DNA of 64,000 nucleotides from Kordia zhangzhouensis (GCF_001005305.1 NZ_LBMH01000003.1:372001-436000), one strand, 5' to 3'. Positions 33,793 through 43,729 are shown, counted from the first letter of the stretch. Notes: generated from the letters alone by a model not told the origin. A program made the numbers and translations.

Positions 33793-36414
33793 ATGCAAAA
33801 AAAGTACCTACAATCATTTTTACTAGTATTATTACTGTTTTGCAGTATCGCCACTTATGCACAAGAAACTACTTTTGATAAAGGAAAGAAATATATCATT
33901 GGAGGCATTAAAGTTACAGGGTTAAAAAGTTATAACGAGCAAACGGTCATTACGTACACTCAACTTCGAGAAGGACAAGAAATTTTGGTTCCTGGAGAAG
34001 AAATTAGTGCCGTTATCAAAAAACTTTGGGGACTCGAATTATTTAGCGACATCAACTTCTATATTGACCGAATTGAAGGCGATAAGATTTTCTTAGAACT
34101 TAATATTCAAGAGTTACCGACACTTTCTGATGTTGAAGTTCGCGGATTGAAAGAAAATAAAGCCGCAGGAATCATCAAAGAAACGGAACTTAAAAAAGGA
34201 AAAAAAGTAACGGAAAGCTTCTTAGCTAACACAAAGAACTTTATCCAAAATAAGTACAAAAAACAAGGATATTACAATACCAAAGTAGACATCACCACAA
34301 AAGCCGATACTACTGACAATGCGACTAATAATGTAAAGATTATTGTCAATGTAGATCGTGGTAAAAAAGTAAAAGTGAAGAATATTCGCTTCTCTGGAAA
34401 CAAGCAATTTAAAGACAAAAAGCTCCGTAGAGCAATGAAAAATACCAAGGAAAAATTCCCTCTACGCATCTTCAAATCTTCTAAATTCATTCCTGAGGAT
34501 TATAAAGAAGATTTAAACTCAATCATTGAAAAATATAAAGAAAACGGATATCGTGACGCTCGTGTTATTAAAGATTCCATCAGTTGGAACGAAGACAACA
34601 CCTTAAATATTGATATTGCGATTGAAGAAGGAAACAAATACTACTTTGGAGATATTACCTTTTTAGGAAACTCGGTATATACCGATAGAGACTTGAACCG
34701 CTTATTGGGAATTAAAAAAGGAGATACCTATAACGGAGTATTGTTAGAAAAACGTATTGCTGATGAAACCGATCCTGATGCAGACGATCTTACCAACTTA
34801 TACCAAAACAATGGATATTTGTTCTCCAACATCAACCCTGTAGAGGTTTCTGCAAAAAATGACACGATTGACTTCGAAATTCGTATCATTGAAGGAAAGC
34901 CTGCTTATTTCAATAACATTTCTGTTGTTGGTAATGATAAAACGAATGATCATGTAATATTTCGTGAAATTAGAACCAAACCAGGAGAATTATATAGTAA
35001 AGACAAAATTATTCGTACCATCCGTGAGTTAGGACAACTTGGTTTCTTTGACGCAGAACAAATTCGTCCAGAAATTAAAAATCCTGATCCTAACAGTGGA
35101 ACTGTGGACGTAGAGTACAGTTTAGCTGAACGCGGAGGAAGCCAGATCGAACTCCAAGGTGGTTACGGTGGTGGAGGTTTCATCGGAACCTTAGGATTAT
35201 CATTCAACAACTTCTCTATTCGTAATTTATTTAATGGAGAAGCGTACAAACCATTGCCTACAGGAGATGGACAAAAATTAGCGTTACGAGCGCAAGCAAG
35301 TAGATTTTTCCAAACCTTCAGTTTCTCTTTTACAGAACCATGGTTAGGAGGAAAAAAACCAGTTCAATTCACAACCTCATTATCGCATACAGTTCAGTTC
35401 TTATTCAATCCTGCAACAAATAGCGCTGATAAAGACAGACGTTTCTTGATTACCGGATTGTCAGTAGGACTTGCAAAACGTTTAGCTGAACCAGATGACT
35501 ACTTTGTATTATCACAAGCCTTAAGTTTTCAACATTACAACTTAAAAAATTATAATACGGGGCTATTTACCTTTGGAAATGGATTCTCAAATAACTTCTC
35601 ATATACTGTTGCTTTGAGCAGAAATTCTTCAGGACCTAACCCAATTTATCCAATGCAAGGTTCAGAATTTTCTGTGAGTGCAAAACTTTCACTACCTTAT
35701 TCGCTGTTTAATGACGTAGATTACGGAAATTTAGAAAACCAAGAAGAATATCAGTTGAAAGATGCTAATGGAAATTTCTTAAATGCCAACGCAAATTTAC
35801 CAGGAGAACCAGCCAATTTAGGTCCTACATTAGAGCCAGGAGAAACACCAATTGTAAATCGTGGAAAAGTAGATCAAGAAAAGTTTAAATGGTTAGAATT
35901 TTACAAAATCAAGTTTAAAGGTGCTTGGTACCAAAACATCGTTGATAAATTAGTACTAAAAACACAGGCTGATTTTGGATTTTTAGGAGCTTACAACAAC
36001 GATAGAGGAATCATTCCTTTTGAAAGATTCTTTGTTGGTGGAGATGGATTAGGAAACTTTAGTTTGGATGGTAGAGAAGCCATTGCATTGCGTGGATATC
36101 CAAACCAATCACTTTCTGATATTGATGGAGGTACTATTTACAATAAATTTTCGTTAGAGTTACGTTATCCGATTACATTGAAACAAACAGCATCTATTTA
36201 TGCCTTGACATTTTTGGAAGCTGGAGGATCATTTAATTCGTTTAAAGAGTTCAATCCTTTTGAGCTTAATCGCTCAGCTGGCGCAGGATTACGTATATTT
36301 ATGCCTGCCTTCGGATTGTTAGGTATCGATTTTGGTTATGGATTTGATCCAATTCCAGGAACGACACAGCGAAACGGATGGGAAACGCATTTCATTATCG
36401 GACAACAATTTTAA
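33793..36414 (+). CDS. bamA: Outer-membrane protein assembly factor BamA
   Basis: Omp85 protein that inserts beta-barrels into the outer membrane. The 873-residue protein has a signal peptide (about residues 1-24, ending ATYAQ), five periplasmic POTRA repeats (about 30-430) and a C-terminal barrel ending IIGQQF with the terminal Phe. Conserved barrel features include GFIGTLGLSFNNFSIRNLF and FFVGGDGLGNFSLDGREAIALRGY, covering the strand region with the (V/I)RG(F/Y)-type motif (LRGY). The frame opens at a TTG at 33757, but the ATG at 33793 gives the proper signal peptide. Confidence 0.96.
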   Translation: MQKKYLQSFLLVLLLFCSIATYAQETTFDKGKKYIIGGIKVTGLKSYNEQTVITYTQLREGQEILVPGEEISAVIKKLWGLELFSDINFYIDRIEGDKIFLELNIQELPTLSDVEVRGLKENKAAGIIKETELKKGKKVTESFLANTKNFIQNKYKKQGYYNTKVDITTKADTTDNATNNVKIIVNVDRGKKVKVKNIRFSGNKQFKDKKLRRAMKNTKEKFPLRIFKSSKFIPEDYKEDLNSIIEKYKENGYRDARVIKDSISWNEDNTLNIDIAIEEGNKYYFGDITFLGNSVYTDRDLNRLLGIKKGDTYNGVLLEKRIADETDPDADDLTNLYQNNGYLFSNINPVEVSAKNDTIDFEIRIIEGKPAYFNNISVVGNDKTNDHVIFREIRTKPGELYSKDKIIRTIRELGQLGFFDAEQIRPEIKNPDPNSGTVDVEYSLAERGGSQIELQGGYGGGGFIGTLGLSFNNFSIRNLFNGEAYKPLPTGDGQKLALRAQASRFFQTFSFSFTEPWLGGKKPVQFTTSLSHTVQFLFNPATNSADKDRRFLITGLSVGLAKRLAEPDDYFVLSQALSFQHYNLKNYNTGLFTFGNGFSNNFSYTVALSRNSSGPNPIYPMQGSEFSVSAKLSLPYSLFNDVDYGNLENQEEYQLKDANGNFLNANANLPGEPANLGPTLEPGETPIVNRGKVDQEKFKWLEFYKIKFKGAWYQNIVDKLVLKTQADFGFLGAYNNDRGIIPFERFFVGGDGLGNFSLDGREAIALRGYPNQSLSDIDGGTIYNKFSLELRYPITLKQTASIYALTFLEAGGSFNSFKEFNPFELNRSAGAGLRIFMPAFGLLGIDFGYGFDPIPGTTQRNGWETHFIIGQQF

Positions 36415-36461
36415 GTAATTTTAATTTTGGCACGATATTTTCTATTAACAAACCAACAGAT

Positions 36462-37358
36462 ATGAAAACGAAAGTTCTTTTTTTAGTAATAACGCTTCTA
36501 TCACTTTTTTCCGTTCAAGCGCAACAACGTGTAAATGGTGCAAGAGTAGGCTATATTGATATGGAATATATATTAGAAAATGTACCCGCATATCAAGAAG
36601 CAAATACACAACTAGAAGCCAAAGCACAACGTTGGAAAAATGAAATCCAAAAAAAGCAAGCCACAATCGATCAAATGAAAAAAAATTTGAGTGCAGAACG
36701 TGTATTGCTTACCAAAGAATTGATTGACGAACGTGAAGAGGAAATTGAAATTCTGGAAGAAGAATTACAAAAATTTCAACAAGACCGTTTTGGCCCTTAT
36801 GGAAGTTTAATGGTACAACGTCAAAATATGGCAAAGCCTATCCAAGATCAAGTACTAAATGCGGTTCAGGATATTGCACAAAAGAAACGTTATGATTTTG
36901 TATTTGATAAGTCGGCAGATGTTGTAATGCTTTTTTCTTCGAAAAAATTTGACATCAGTGATCAAGTACTTAGAATCATCAATAGAGATGAAAAACGAAA
37001 AGGAAGAGAAGCAAAAATTAAAGCTAAAAATGAGCAATCTAAGTTTGAAGATGACGAAAAGGAAATAAATCCTGAAATTGAAGCAAAGAAACAAGCTGCT
37101 GAGCAAAAGAAAGAAGAACGTCAAAAACTTTTAGATGAGCGAAAACAAAAACGTTTAGAAGAACGCGAAGCTAAAAAGAAAGAATACGAAGAAAGACGTA
37201 AAAAATTGATTGAAGAACGTGAGGCTAAAAAGAAAGCCGCTGAAGAAAAACGTAAACAACGAGAAGAAGAAAAGCGTAAAAAATCGGAGGAACGAAAAAA
37301 GCAACAAGAAAACAATAAAGAAAACGAAGAAGGCAATGGTGCTGGAAGCGGAAATTAA
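36462..37358 (+). CDS. OmpH/Skp-family periplasmic chaperone with long charged tail
   Basis: Skp-like holdase that escorts outer-membrane proteins to BamA. The 298-residue protein has a signal peptide (residues 1-20, ending SVQAQ), the OmpH core (about 25-170; RVGYIDMEYILENVPAYQEA) and then about 110 residues of continuous Lys/Glu/Arg-rich helix (repeats like EEREAKKKEYEERRKK). Such a tail is absent from typical 160-residue Skp and may extend the tentacles or bind other partners. The start is the ATG at 36462; the upstream in-frame ATG lies within bamA. Confidence 0.9.
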   Translation: MKTKVLFLVITLLSLFSVQAQQRVNGARVGYIDMEYILENVPAYQEANTQLEAKAQRWKNEIQKKQATIDQMKKNLSAERVLLTKELIDEREEEIEILEEELQKFQQDRFGPYGSLMVQRQNMAKPIQDQVLNAVQDIAQKKRYDFVFDKSADVVMLFSSKKFDISDQVLRIINRDEKRKGREAKIKAKNEQSKFEDDEKEINPEIEAKKQAAEQKKEERQKLLDERKQKRLEEREAKKKEYEERRKKLIEEREAKKKAAEEKRKQREEEKRKKSEERKKQQENNKENEEGNGAGSGN

Positions 37359-37402
37359 CAACACTTAATACAAATAACACTTAAAGTAAATAATTGAAAA
37401 TC

Positions 37403-37915
37403 ATGAAACAGATGAAAAAACTAATTGCTATTGCAGTATTATTTTTTGGAGTAGTAAGTTTTACTAATGCACAAACAAAAGTTGCGCATATTAATACGCA
37501 AGAACTAATTAGTGCAATGCCAGAGATGAAAAAAGCTAAAACTGAGTTTGACAAATTGCAACAATCTTTAGGAGCAGATATTCAAGCTTCTGTAACTGAA
37601 TATAGAAATAAAGTAAAGCAGTATACAAATGAAGCTCCAAACAAAACAGATGCTGAAAATGAAGCTAGAAAAAAAGAATTAGCAGATTTAGAAGTTCGTA
37701 TTCAAGAAGCACAAGCTGCAGCAGAAAAAACAGCACAACAAAAGTACATTGACTTAACAAAGCCAATTCAAGAAAAAGCATTAAATGCAATCCAAAAAGT
37801 AGCAAGAGCTCAAGGTTTTTCTTATGTACTTGACGGAACTCCAGGTTCAGGGTTATTATTAGCAGATGGAACAGATTTAATGCCAGCTGTAAAGAAAGAA
37901 TTAGGAATTCAATAA
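37403..37915 (+). CDS. OmpH/Skp-family periplasmic chaperone (standard length)
   Basis: Second Skp paralogue, 170 residues, close to the usual family size. A signal peptide (about residues 1-23, ending FTNAQ) precedes KVAHINTQELISAMPEMKKA, the helical tentacle region (about 40-125) and the C-terminal core LNAIQKVARAQGFSYVLDG. It is 44 nt after its longer paralogue and ends the porG operon at a strong terminator. The ATG at 37403 is used; the one at 37412 is also possible. Confidence 0.93.
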   Translation: MKQMKKLIAIAVLFFGVVSFTNAQTKVAHINTQELISAMPEMKKAKTEFDKLQQSLGADIQASVTEYRNKVKQYTNEAPNKTDAENEARKKELADLEVRIQEAQAAAEKTAQQKYIDLTKPIQEKALNAIQKVARAQGFSYVLDGTPGSGLLLADGTDLMPAVKKELGIQ

Positions 37916-37931
37916 TTTTGAATGATTCACT

Positions 37932-37967
37932 AATAAAAAAACCGCCCATTCGGCGGTTTTTTTATTA
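37932..37967. terminator. Bidirectional terminator ending the bamA-ompH operon
   Basis: Near-perfect palindrome: aataaaaaaaccgcc (37932-37946) pairs with ggcggtttttttatt (37953-37967) around a 6-nt loop. A/T tracts on both sides allow termination on either strand, though only the upstream plus-strand operon needs it. It starts 17 nt after the stop codon. Confidence 0.93.
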
Positions 37968-38097
37968 GTGCAAACCACCACCTCCTGATTACTGATTTTA
38001 TAATTTTCACCTTCTAACTTTTATCGCTTTCTAAAAAAATAATCCCTGATTTAAAAATCGCTTAGAGCAGACTGTTTTTTTACTTACTTTTACTATT

Positions 38098-38877
38098 ATG
38101 AGCAATTCTCCTATTGGTATCTTTGATTCTGGTATTGGCGGCACTTCTATTTGGAAAGAAATCCACCAATTGTTGCCTTATGAGCATACTATCTATTTAG
38201 CCGATAGCAAAAATGCTCCTTATGGTCCTAAAGGAAAAGAAAAAATTACCGCTTTAAGCGTAAAAAATGTAGAATTACTCTTAAATAAAGGCTGCAAACT
38301 TATTGTTGTGGCATGTAATACAGCCACCACAAATGCAATACAGCATTTAAGAAAACACTATCAGGTTCCTTTTATTGGTATTGAACCCGCTATAAAACCA
38401 GCTGCCTTACAAACAAAATCCAATACTATAGGAATATTGGCTACTAAAGGCACTCTATCTAGCGAATTATTTCATAAAACATCCGATCTCTACACAAACA
38501 ACGTCAATGTAATTGAACAGGAAGGAGAAGGCTTAGTACCTCTTATTGAAAATGGAGAAATAGACTCTCCTGAAATGGAAAAACTACTACACGAATATTT
38601 ACAACCTATGCTTAAAGCCAATATTGATTATCTAGTATTAGGCTGTAGTCACTATCCATATCTGATTCCCAAACTTAAAACCATGCTTCCAGAACACATC
38701 ACTATTATTGATTCTGGAGTGGCAGTAGCCAAGCAAACCAAAGCCGTTTTAGAATCGTTACATTTATCAAACGAAACCACCACAAAGGGTATTTGCACAT
38801 TTTATACCAATGGAAAACCTTCAGTGTTGAATGATATTCTTCCCAACGGGCTTACAGCAGAAGTATTGGATTTTTAA
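38098..38877 (+). CDS. murI: Glutamate racemase
   Basis: Makes D-glutamate for peptidoglycan. The 259-residue protein has the two catalytic cysteines Cys73 (VVACNTATTN) and Cys183 (LGCSHYPYL), plus the N-terminal IGIFDSGIGGTSIWKEI and ADSKNAPYG motifs. It stands next to the envelope operon but behind a terminator. It ends 1 nt from the convergent gamma-carbonic-anhydrase gene. Confidence 0.96.
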   Translation: MSNSPIGIFDSGIGGTSIWKEIHQLLPYEHTIYLADSKNAPYGPKGKEKITALSVKNVELLLNKGCKLIVVACNTATTNAIQHLRKHYQVPFIGIEPAIKPAALQTKSNTIGILATKGTLSSELFHKTSDLYTNNVNVIEQEGEGLVPLIENGEIDSPEMEKLLHEYLQPMLKANIDYLVLGCSHYPYLIPKLKTMLPEHITIIDSGVAVAKQTKAVLESLHLSNETTTKGICTFYTNGKPSVLNDILPNGLTAEVLDF

Positions 38878-38878
38878 C

Positions 38879-39394
38879 TTATTCTTCCTGAAACCAACCT
38901 GAATATTTTATATAATTTTCTGCAATGCGATGAATTTCCCCTGCTAATAGTTCTTCACTCACGTCTTTTACTTTTTTTGCTGGGATTCCTGCATATACAC
39001 TTCCCGATTCAACGTGTGTGTTTTTTGTAACAACTGCACCAGCAGCAATAATACTATTGCTTTCAATAATACAATCATCCATCACAATACTTCCCATTCC
39101 TATCAACACATTGTCATGAACTGTACAGCCATGAACAATTGCATTGTGTCCAATAGAAACATTGTTCCCAATAGTTGTAGGTGATGTTTGGTATGTTGCA
39201 TGAATGACAGCACCATCTTGAATATTTACCTTATCTCCTATTTTGATAAAATGCACATCTCCTCGTATTACTGCATTGAACCAGACACTACATTGGTTGC
39301 CCATAGTCACTTCTCCCACAATAGTCGCATTTTCAGCAATAAAACAGTCATTTCCAATTTGAGGAGACTTTCCGTTAACAGGTTTGATAATCAT
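38879..39394 (-). CDS. Gamma-carbonic anhydrase family protein
   Basis: Trimeric left-handed beta-helix protein of 171 residues made of hexapeptide repeats (for example IGDKVNIQDGAVIH and VSIGHNAIVHGC). The metal-binding His pattern of the family is present (one in AVIHA and two in GHNAIVHG). It belongs to the YrdA/PaaY-type group, whose physiological reaction is often uncertain. A TAATTTTG -7 box lies upstream on the minus strand (39428-39421). Confidence 0.92.
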   Translation of the reverse strand: MIIKPVNGKSPQIGNDCFIAENATIVGEVTMGNQCSVWFNAVIRGDVHFIKIGDKVNIQDGAVIHATYQTSPTTIGNNVSIGHNAIVHGCTVHDNVLIGMGSIVMDDCIIESNSIIAAGAVVTKNTHVESGSVYAGIPAKKVKDVSEELLAGEIHRIAENYIKYSGWFQEE

Positions 39395-39432
39395 GTATAT
39401 ATAATTTGAAGTTTAGTTGACAAAATTATTCT

Positions 39433-40164
39433 TTACTTGAAATATGATAATAAATTTGCCTTTTTGGTAGAAGAGACCATTATTTCTTTTCCATTACTAA
39501 GCACAACGCTTCCTCCTTTTCCTTTTTTATATTTAACAACCTCATTTACGTTGACTAAATAAGATTTATGAACACGTGCAAAAGGATATTGTTGCAAGAT
39601 ATCTTCAAAGTATTTAAGTGTTTTACTTACCACAATTCTTGAATTATTTACATAAATTTCTGTATAATTATCATCTGCTTTGCAATAAATAATATCTGCA
39701 ACATTTAACACTTCAAATCCATCTTGTTGAGGAATGGTAATTTTTCCATTAACAGTTTCAATTTTGGTAGCTATTACGCTATCGGACAAACGTTCTTCTT
39801 TCGTTTTTACTGCTATTACATGATCTACTGCTTTAATTAATTCGTCAATCGAAATTGGTTTTAATAAGTAATAAGATGCGTGACTGTTAAGTGCTTCAAT
39901 CGCATAATGATCATAGGCTGTTACAAAAATGGTTTCAAAGGAACGATCACCGACTTTTTCGAGTAGGTCAAAGGCATTTCCAAAAGGCATTTCTACATCC
40001 AAAAAGACCAAATCTAAATCATTATTACGTATCAATTGCAATGCATCATCTATATTGGAAGCTTCGTTTATAACTGTTACGTTTGGACAGTACTTTCCAA
40101 TATATTTCTTTAAGATTTCTCTACTGATTTCTTCATCTTCTACAATAATTGCCTGTAATTGCAT
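39433..40164 (-). CDS. LytTR-type response regulator
   Basis: Response regulator of 243 residues. The receiver domain (about 1-120) has the acidic pair Glu9-Asp10 and phospho-acceptor Asp56 (LVFLDVEMP). The C-terminal LytTR DNA-binding domain (about 140-243) includes YCKADDNYTEIYV and ARVHKSYLVNVNEVVKY. Its start immediately follows the stop of the sensor kinase gene, so it is the partner regulator. Confidence 0.95.
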   Translation of the reverse strand: MQLQAIIVEDEEISREILKKYIGKYCPNVTVINEASNIDDALQLIRNNDLDLVFLDVEMPFGNAFDLLEKVGDRSFETIFVTAYDHYAIEALNSHASYYLLKPISIDELIKAVDHVIAVKTKEERLSDSVIATKIETVNGKITIPQQDGFEVLNVADIIYCKADDNYTEIYVNNSRIVVSKTLKYFEDILQQYPFARVHKSYLVNVNEVVKYKKGKGGSVVLSNGKEIMVSSTKKANLLSYFK

Positions 40165-42396
40165 TTAGTCTTTTTTTAGTGTTAATACTACCTTTGTCCC
40201 TTGTCCGTCATCAAAAACATCTTCAATAGAAACATCTACTTTGTCTTTGTACATATCATTCAAAATAGCGATTCTCTTCTTGATATTTCCCATGCCTTTT
40301 GACTTTTGTCGCAACTGATTTTTTGTTTTAAGCTCCATAGAACGTTTTCTTCCTATACCATTATCTTCTATAATAATTTGAAGTATTTCGCTAGTCTTTG
40401 CTTTGATATTAATGAGTAAATACCCTTTTTCTTCCTTATAGCGTAATCCGTGCCATATAGCATTTTCAATGTATGGTTGCAATAACATAGGCGGGATTTG
40501 AAAATCCGACACATGTAAGTGTTCATCGACATTGATTTTATAATCAAATTTATCTTGAAAACGCATATGTTCTAGTCGAACATACAATTCTAGTAATTCT
40601 AGTTCTTTTGAGAGTGGAATAAAATCTTCATCTGAGTTTTCCAACACAGTACGCATTAGTGTTGAAAACTCTGAAAGATACCGATTTGCATTGCGTTCAT
40701 CATTTAATGCTATATAATTATTCACTGAGTTCAAAGCATTAAAGATAAAATGTGGATTCATTTGCGTACGCAACGATTTTAATGCAAGTAGGTTATTTGC
40801 TAGTTTTTGCTGTTTGCTATTTCTATACAGTAAATAGATGGTTACGACCAACAATGTCATTCCAAAAATCAACGAGTATATTGTATATTGTTGCCGCTTG
40901 TTACTTTCTTCTATTAACAACTGCTCACGGATATAGTTTTCATTGCGAGCGCGCTCTAACGTGCGATTGGCTTCTAGGCTTGCTATACGAATTTGATTTT
41001 CCTGAATACTTTTACGAAAACGACTTGCTTGTGAAATTTCTTGTTCTTTGCGTAACGTAAGTTCATTAACTAACTCTACATATTCTTCAAATGTTTTTTT
41101 CGCTTCCTCAAAATCACCTAACGATTCATAAGCTTCTGAAAGCTTGCGTGTTGCATCTTTTTCTACGATAAGATCTTCTTTTGAGCTTGCTTCTTCAATA
41201 CTTTTTTTCAAATAAGGAACAGCTTCGTTATATTTTTCCTGTAAAATAAATGCATTCCCTATTTTATAATTAATCCGTTGCGGTGTAATAATAGAAGAAT
41301 CCTTTAAACGTCCAGCCGTTACTTTTTCTTCTATACCAGACTTCTCTAGATCTTTGAGGTTTTTTTTGCGAAGCTCAATTTCTTCATCATACGAATTGGT
41401 CGTATTGTAAAAATCTGCCACTCTATTTTGTTCAACGATAGCGCGGTTTAAATTTTGCTCGGAAGCTAAATTCAATGAATTTTTGTAATAGTTTTTTGCG
41501 ATTGCCACTTTACCGCTTGCCGCATAATTTTCAGCAATCTTAGAATTCAAATCAGTAATTTTTGGCGTAATTACATCTTCTTTAGCAATAGACAATCCTT
41601 TATTATAACTTTTTAATGCTTCGTCATATTGCTCTAATGCTTTATGAGCGTCACCCAACCCTTCATATATAGTAATTTGTTGATAACGGGATAAATTGTT
41701 CCGCAAAATTCGCTCAAATGACCGTATAGCTTCTGTATATTCTTCATTTAAAAGTTGAGCTTTTCCCAGGGCAATCCACAAACGACTCGTACTATACAAG
41801 TTTAACGCAATTTGATAATTACTTACTGCTAAGTCATATTGCTTCCAGTACACATAAATATCACCTAATAGTTGATAAGAAGCTGACAGTTCTTTTTCAT
41901 TATTTTCATCATATAATGTCGCCAAAGCTTTCTCGATATATTGAATGCTTTTTTCGATATCCTTTTTTTTGAACAGCGTTGCAGAATCCAATAGTTTTTT
42001 GTGCAGCTTTAAATCGGTTGCCCTTTGCTTCTTTTTTAAAGAACTTTCTTTAGCCGCATCTTCTGCTCCATAACCATCTACTAATACGACAATGGATTCG
42101 TCACTTGACACTTTATGGTATTGCTTTCCAAAGCTAGGATGTTCTATAACCAATTGATCTCCTATACGAGTACGAATTGTAAATCGCCCAAAAGAGTTTG
42201 TCGTTGTCTTTTCTCCTCCAACAATACGAATGGTAGCATTGGTAACAGGCGTTCGATCTTCTTTTCCACGAATTTCTCCACGAACTTCAAAAAAAGCTGT
42301 TACTTCTTCTTTATTTTCTTCAGATGTTTGCTGTGACCATGCGTTCTGAAAAGAAATAAAGCACACTAAAAGAAATATAAAAGACAATCTTTTCAT
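40165..42396 (-). CDS. LytS-type histidine kinase with TPR sensor region
   Basis: Sensor kinase of 743 residues. Order: signal peptide (residues 1-21), carboxypeptidase-regulatory-like domain (about 35-115), a long TPR array (about 130-450; SYQLLGDIYVYWKQYDLAVSNY and similar), coiled coil, one transmembrane helix (about 507-525) and a LytS-type kinase with QMNPHFIFNALNSVNNYI (phospho-acceptor His), ENAIWHGL and IIEDNGIGR. The TPR and beta-sandwich parts face the periplasm and suggest sensing of a protein or polysaccharide. It is followed without a gap by its response regulator. Confidence 0.93.
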   Translation of the reverse strand: MKRLSFIFLLVCFISFQNAWSQQTSEENKEEVTAFFEVRGEIRGKEDRTPVTNATIRIVGGEKTTTNSFGRFTIRTRIGDQLVIEHPSFGKQYHKVSSDESIVVLVDGYGAEDAAKESSLKKKQRATDLKLHKKLLDSATLFKKKDIEKSIQYIEKALATLYDENNEKELSASYQLLGDIYVYWKQYDLAVSNYQIALNLYSTSRLWIALGKAQLLNEEYTEAIRSFERILRNNLSRYQQITIYEGLGDAHKALEQYDEALKSYNKGLSIAKEDVITPKITDLNSKIAENYAASGKVAIAKNYYKNSLNLASEQNLNRAIVEQNRVADFYNTTNSYDEEIELRKKNLKDLEKSGIEEKVTAGRLKDSSIITPQRINYKIGNAFILQEKYNEAVPYLKKSIEEASSKEDLIVEKDATRKLSEAYESLGDFEEAKKTFEEYVELVNELTLRKEQEISQASRFRKSIQENQIRIASLEANRTLERARNENYIREQLLIEESNKRQQYTIYSLIFGMTLLVVTIYLLYRNSKQQKLANNLLALKSLRTQMNPHFIFNALNSVNNYIALNDERNANRYLSEFSTLMRTVLENSDEDFIPLSKELELLELYVRLEHMRFQDKFDYKINVDEHLHVSDFQIPPMLLQPYIENAIWHGLRYKEEKGYLLINIKAKTSEILQIIIEDNGIGRKRSMELKTKNQLRQKSKGMGNIKKRIAILNDMYKDKVDVSIEDVFDDGQGTKVVLTLKKD

Positions 42397-42645
42397 TGAT
42401 ATTGACCTCTTAATGAATGCTACAAATGAATTTTATAGCATTTAGGAATGATAAACTTACGCACTTTCAATGATATAGTAAAATACCTTTCCAACAATAC
42501 CGCTATTTTTTATGCTTTTTTAATTCCTTTTTGATGCTTTGTCTCAAAAATAGATTTCTTTTACTCATCGAACCTATGGGTTAACTCATTCGTGTTTTTT
42601 TCAAGATTTCTTTGCAGGTATTTTTAGCAGAAATTATAAACCATC

Positions 42646-43680
42646 ATGAAAAAAACAAGTTTCTTTATTTGTCTATTTTTACTTCAATTTGTAGTCGCAC
42701 AACACAAAGGAAATTATGATCAAAATGTACAAATATCAAGACAAAACATTGCTTCTTCTGCAAAATTAGGCAATGCTCAACGATTTGGACCTAGATCTTC
42801 CAATCCGCGACGAGATGTTAATCCAAATGCCAATATTACAATAGATGTTCATGGATTATTTAATGCAAAAGCAACTTCTTACACTGCTATTTTTAATATT
42901 TCGCAAATAGGACCTACAGCAGACGAAACACATAAACTAGTCAATGAGCGTATTGATAACGTTAGAGAAGAGTTAGCTAGTGCTGGAATTTCAAAAGAAG
43001 CCATTGCGATTGATGTAATCTCTTTTGTACCAGTATATGAAATCGAGGTAGAAAAAAAATTATTTAGCACAAAATACAACGAAGTTCCAAAAGGTTTTGA
43101 ACTTCAACAAAATATCCACATCCGATTTAAAGAAACAGCTCAATTTGAAAAGATTCTAGCTGCATGTGCTGCTAATGAAATCTATAATTTGGTAAAAGTG
43201 GATTATTTTATTGAGAATATACGAGAAGTGTATAAGAAACTGCAAACTTCTTTAGTTCAATTAATTCAAGAACAAAAAGAGTACTATAAAGTTTTAGGCA
43301 TTGATTTATCTGCCTATAATATGATTATGGCAGATGACAAGTATTGTTATTTTCCCAAAGATTTTTACCAAAATTATCAAGCATATAATAGTGTTTCTTT
43401 TGAAGCTTTACAGCGAAAAAAAGGAGTTACAAAAGCCAAGAAACAAACCTCGTATTACTATCAACCTATTTCATACGAAAACTATGATATAGTTATGAAT
43501 GCTTCCATTTTAGAACCTGTTATACAAATTGGTATGCAAATCAAGTTGATTTATTCACCAAAACCCAAAGAACAGGAACAGCCTGTTAAAAAAGAGGTTA
43601 AAACAGAACATAAATATTATGTAATCTCTCCAGACGGAAAGATTGATGTTAAAGAACTAAAAACTGATTCCACAAACTAA
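42646..43680 (+). CDS. SIMPL (DUF541)-domain exported protein
   Basis: Secreted 344-residue protein. A signal peptide (about residues 1-18, ending VVAQ) precedes a SIMPL/DUF541-like domain (about 60-300), recognised from ITIDVHGLFNAKATSYTAIFNISQIG, the alternating DNVREELASAGISKEAIAIDV helix-strand and the VMNASILEPVIQIGMQIKLIY end. SIMPL proteins are periplasmic or surface proteins of unclear function. A Lys/Glu-rich C-terminus follows. It lies 49 nt before a vWA lipoprotein gene, probably in one unit. The family assignment is moderate. Confidence 0.72.
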   Translation: MKKTSFFICLFLLQFVVAQHKGNYDQNVQISRQNIASSAKLGNAQRFGPRSSNPRRDVNPNANITIDVHGLFNAKATSYTAIFNISQIGPTADETHKLVNERIDNVREELASAGISKEAIAIDVISFVPVYEIEVEKKLFSTKYNEVPKGFELQQNIHIRFKETAQFEKILAACAANEIYNLVKVDYFIENIREVYKKLQTSLVQLIQEQKEYYKVLGIDLSAYNMIMADDKYCYFPKDFYQNYQAYNSVSFEALQRKKGVTKAKKQTSYYYQPISYENYDIVMNASILEPVIQIGMQIKLIYSPKPKEQEQPVKKEVKTEHKYYVISPDGKIDVKELKTDSTN

Positions 43681-43729
43681 CTCCATTACAAATACCATTA
43701 TTGAATGTAAAACTTAAAAAGAAAAACTC

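Noticed and set aside
37121-37364. Phe/Ser-rich minus-strand ORFs opposite the first ompH gene
   Set aside because: Antisense of the Lys/Glu-rich helix of the Skp-like protein; composition is an artefact of the coding strand.
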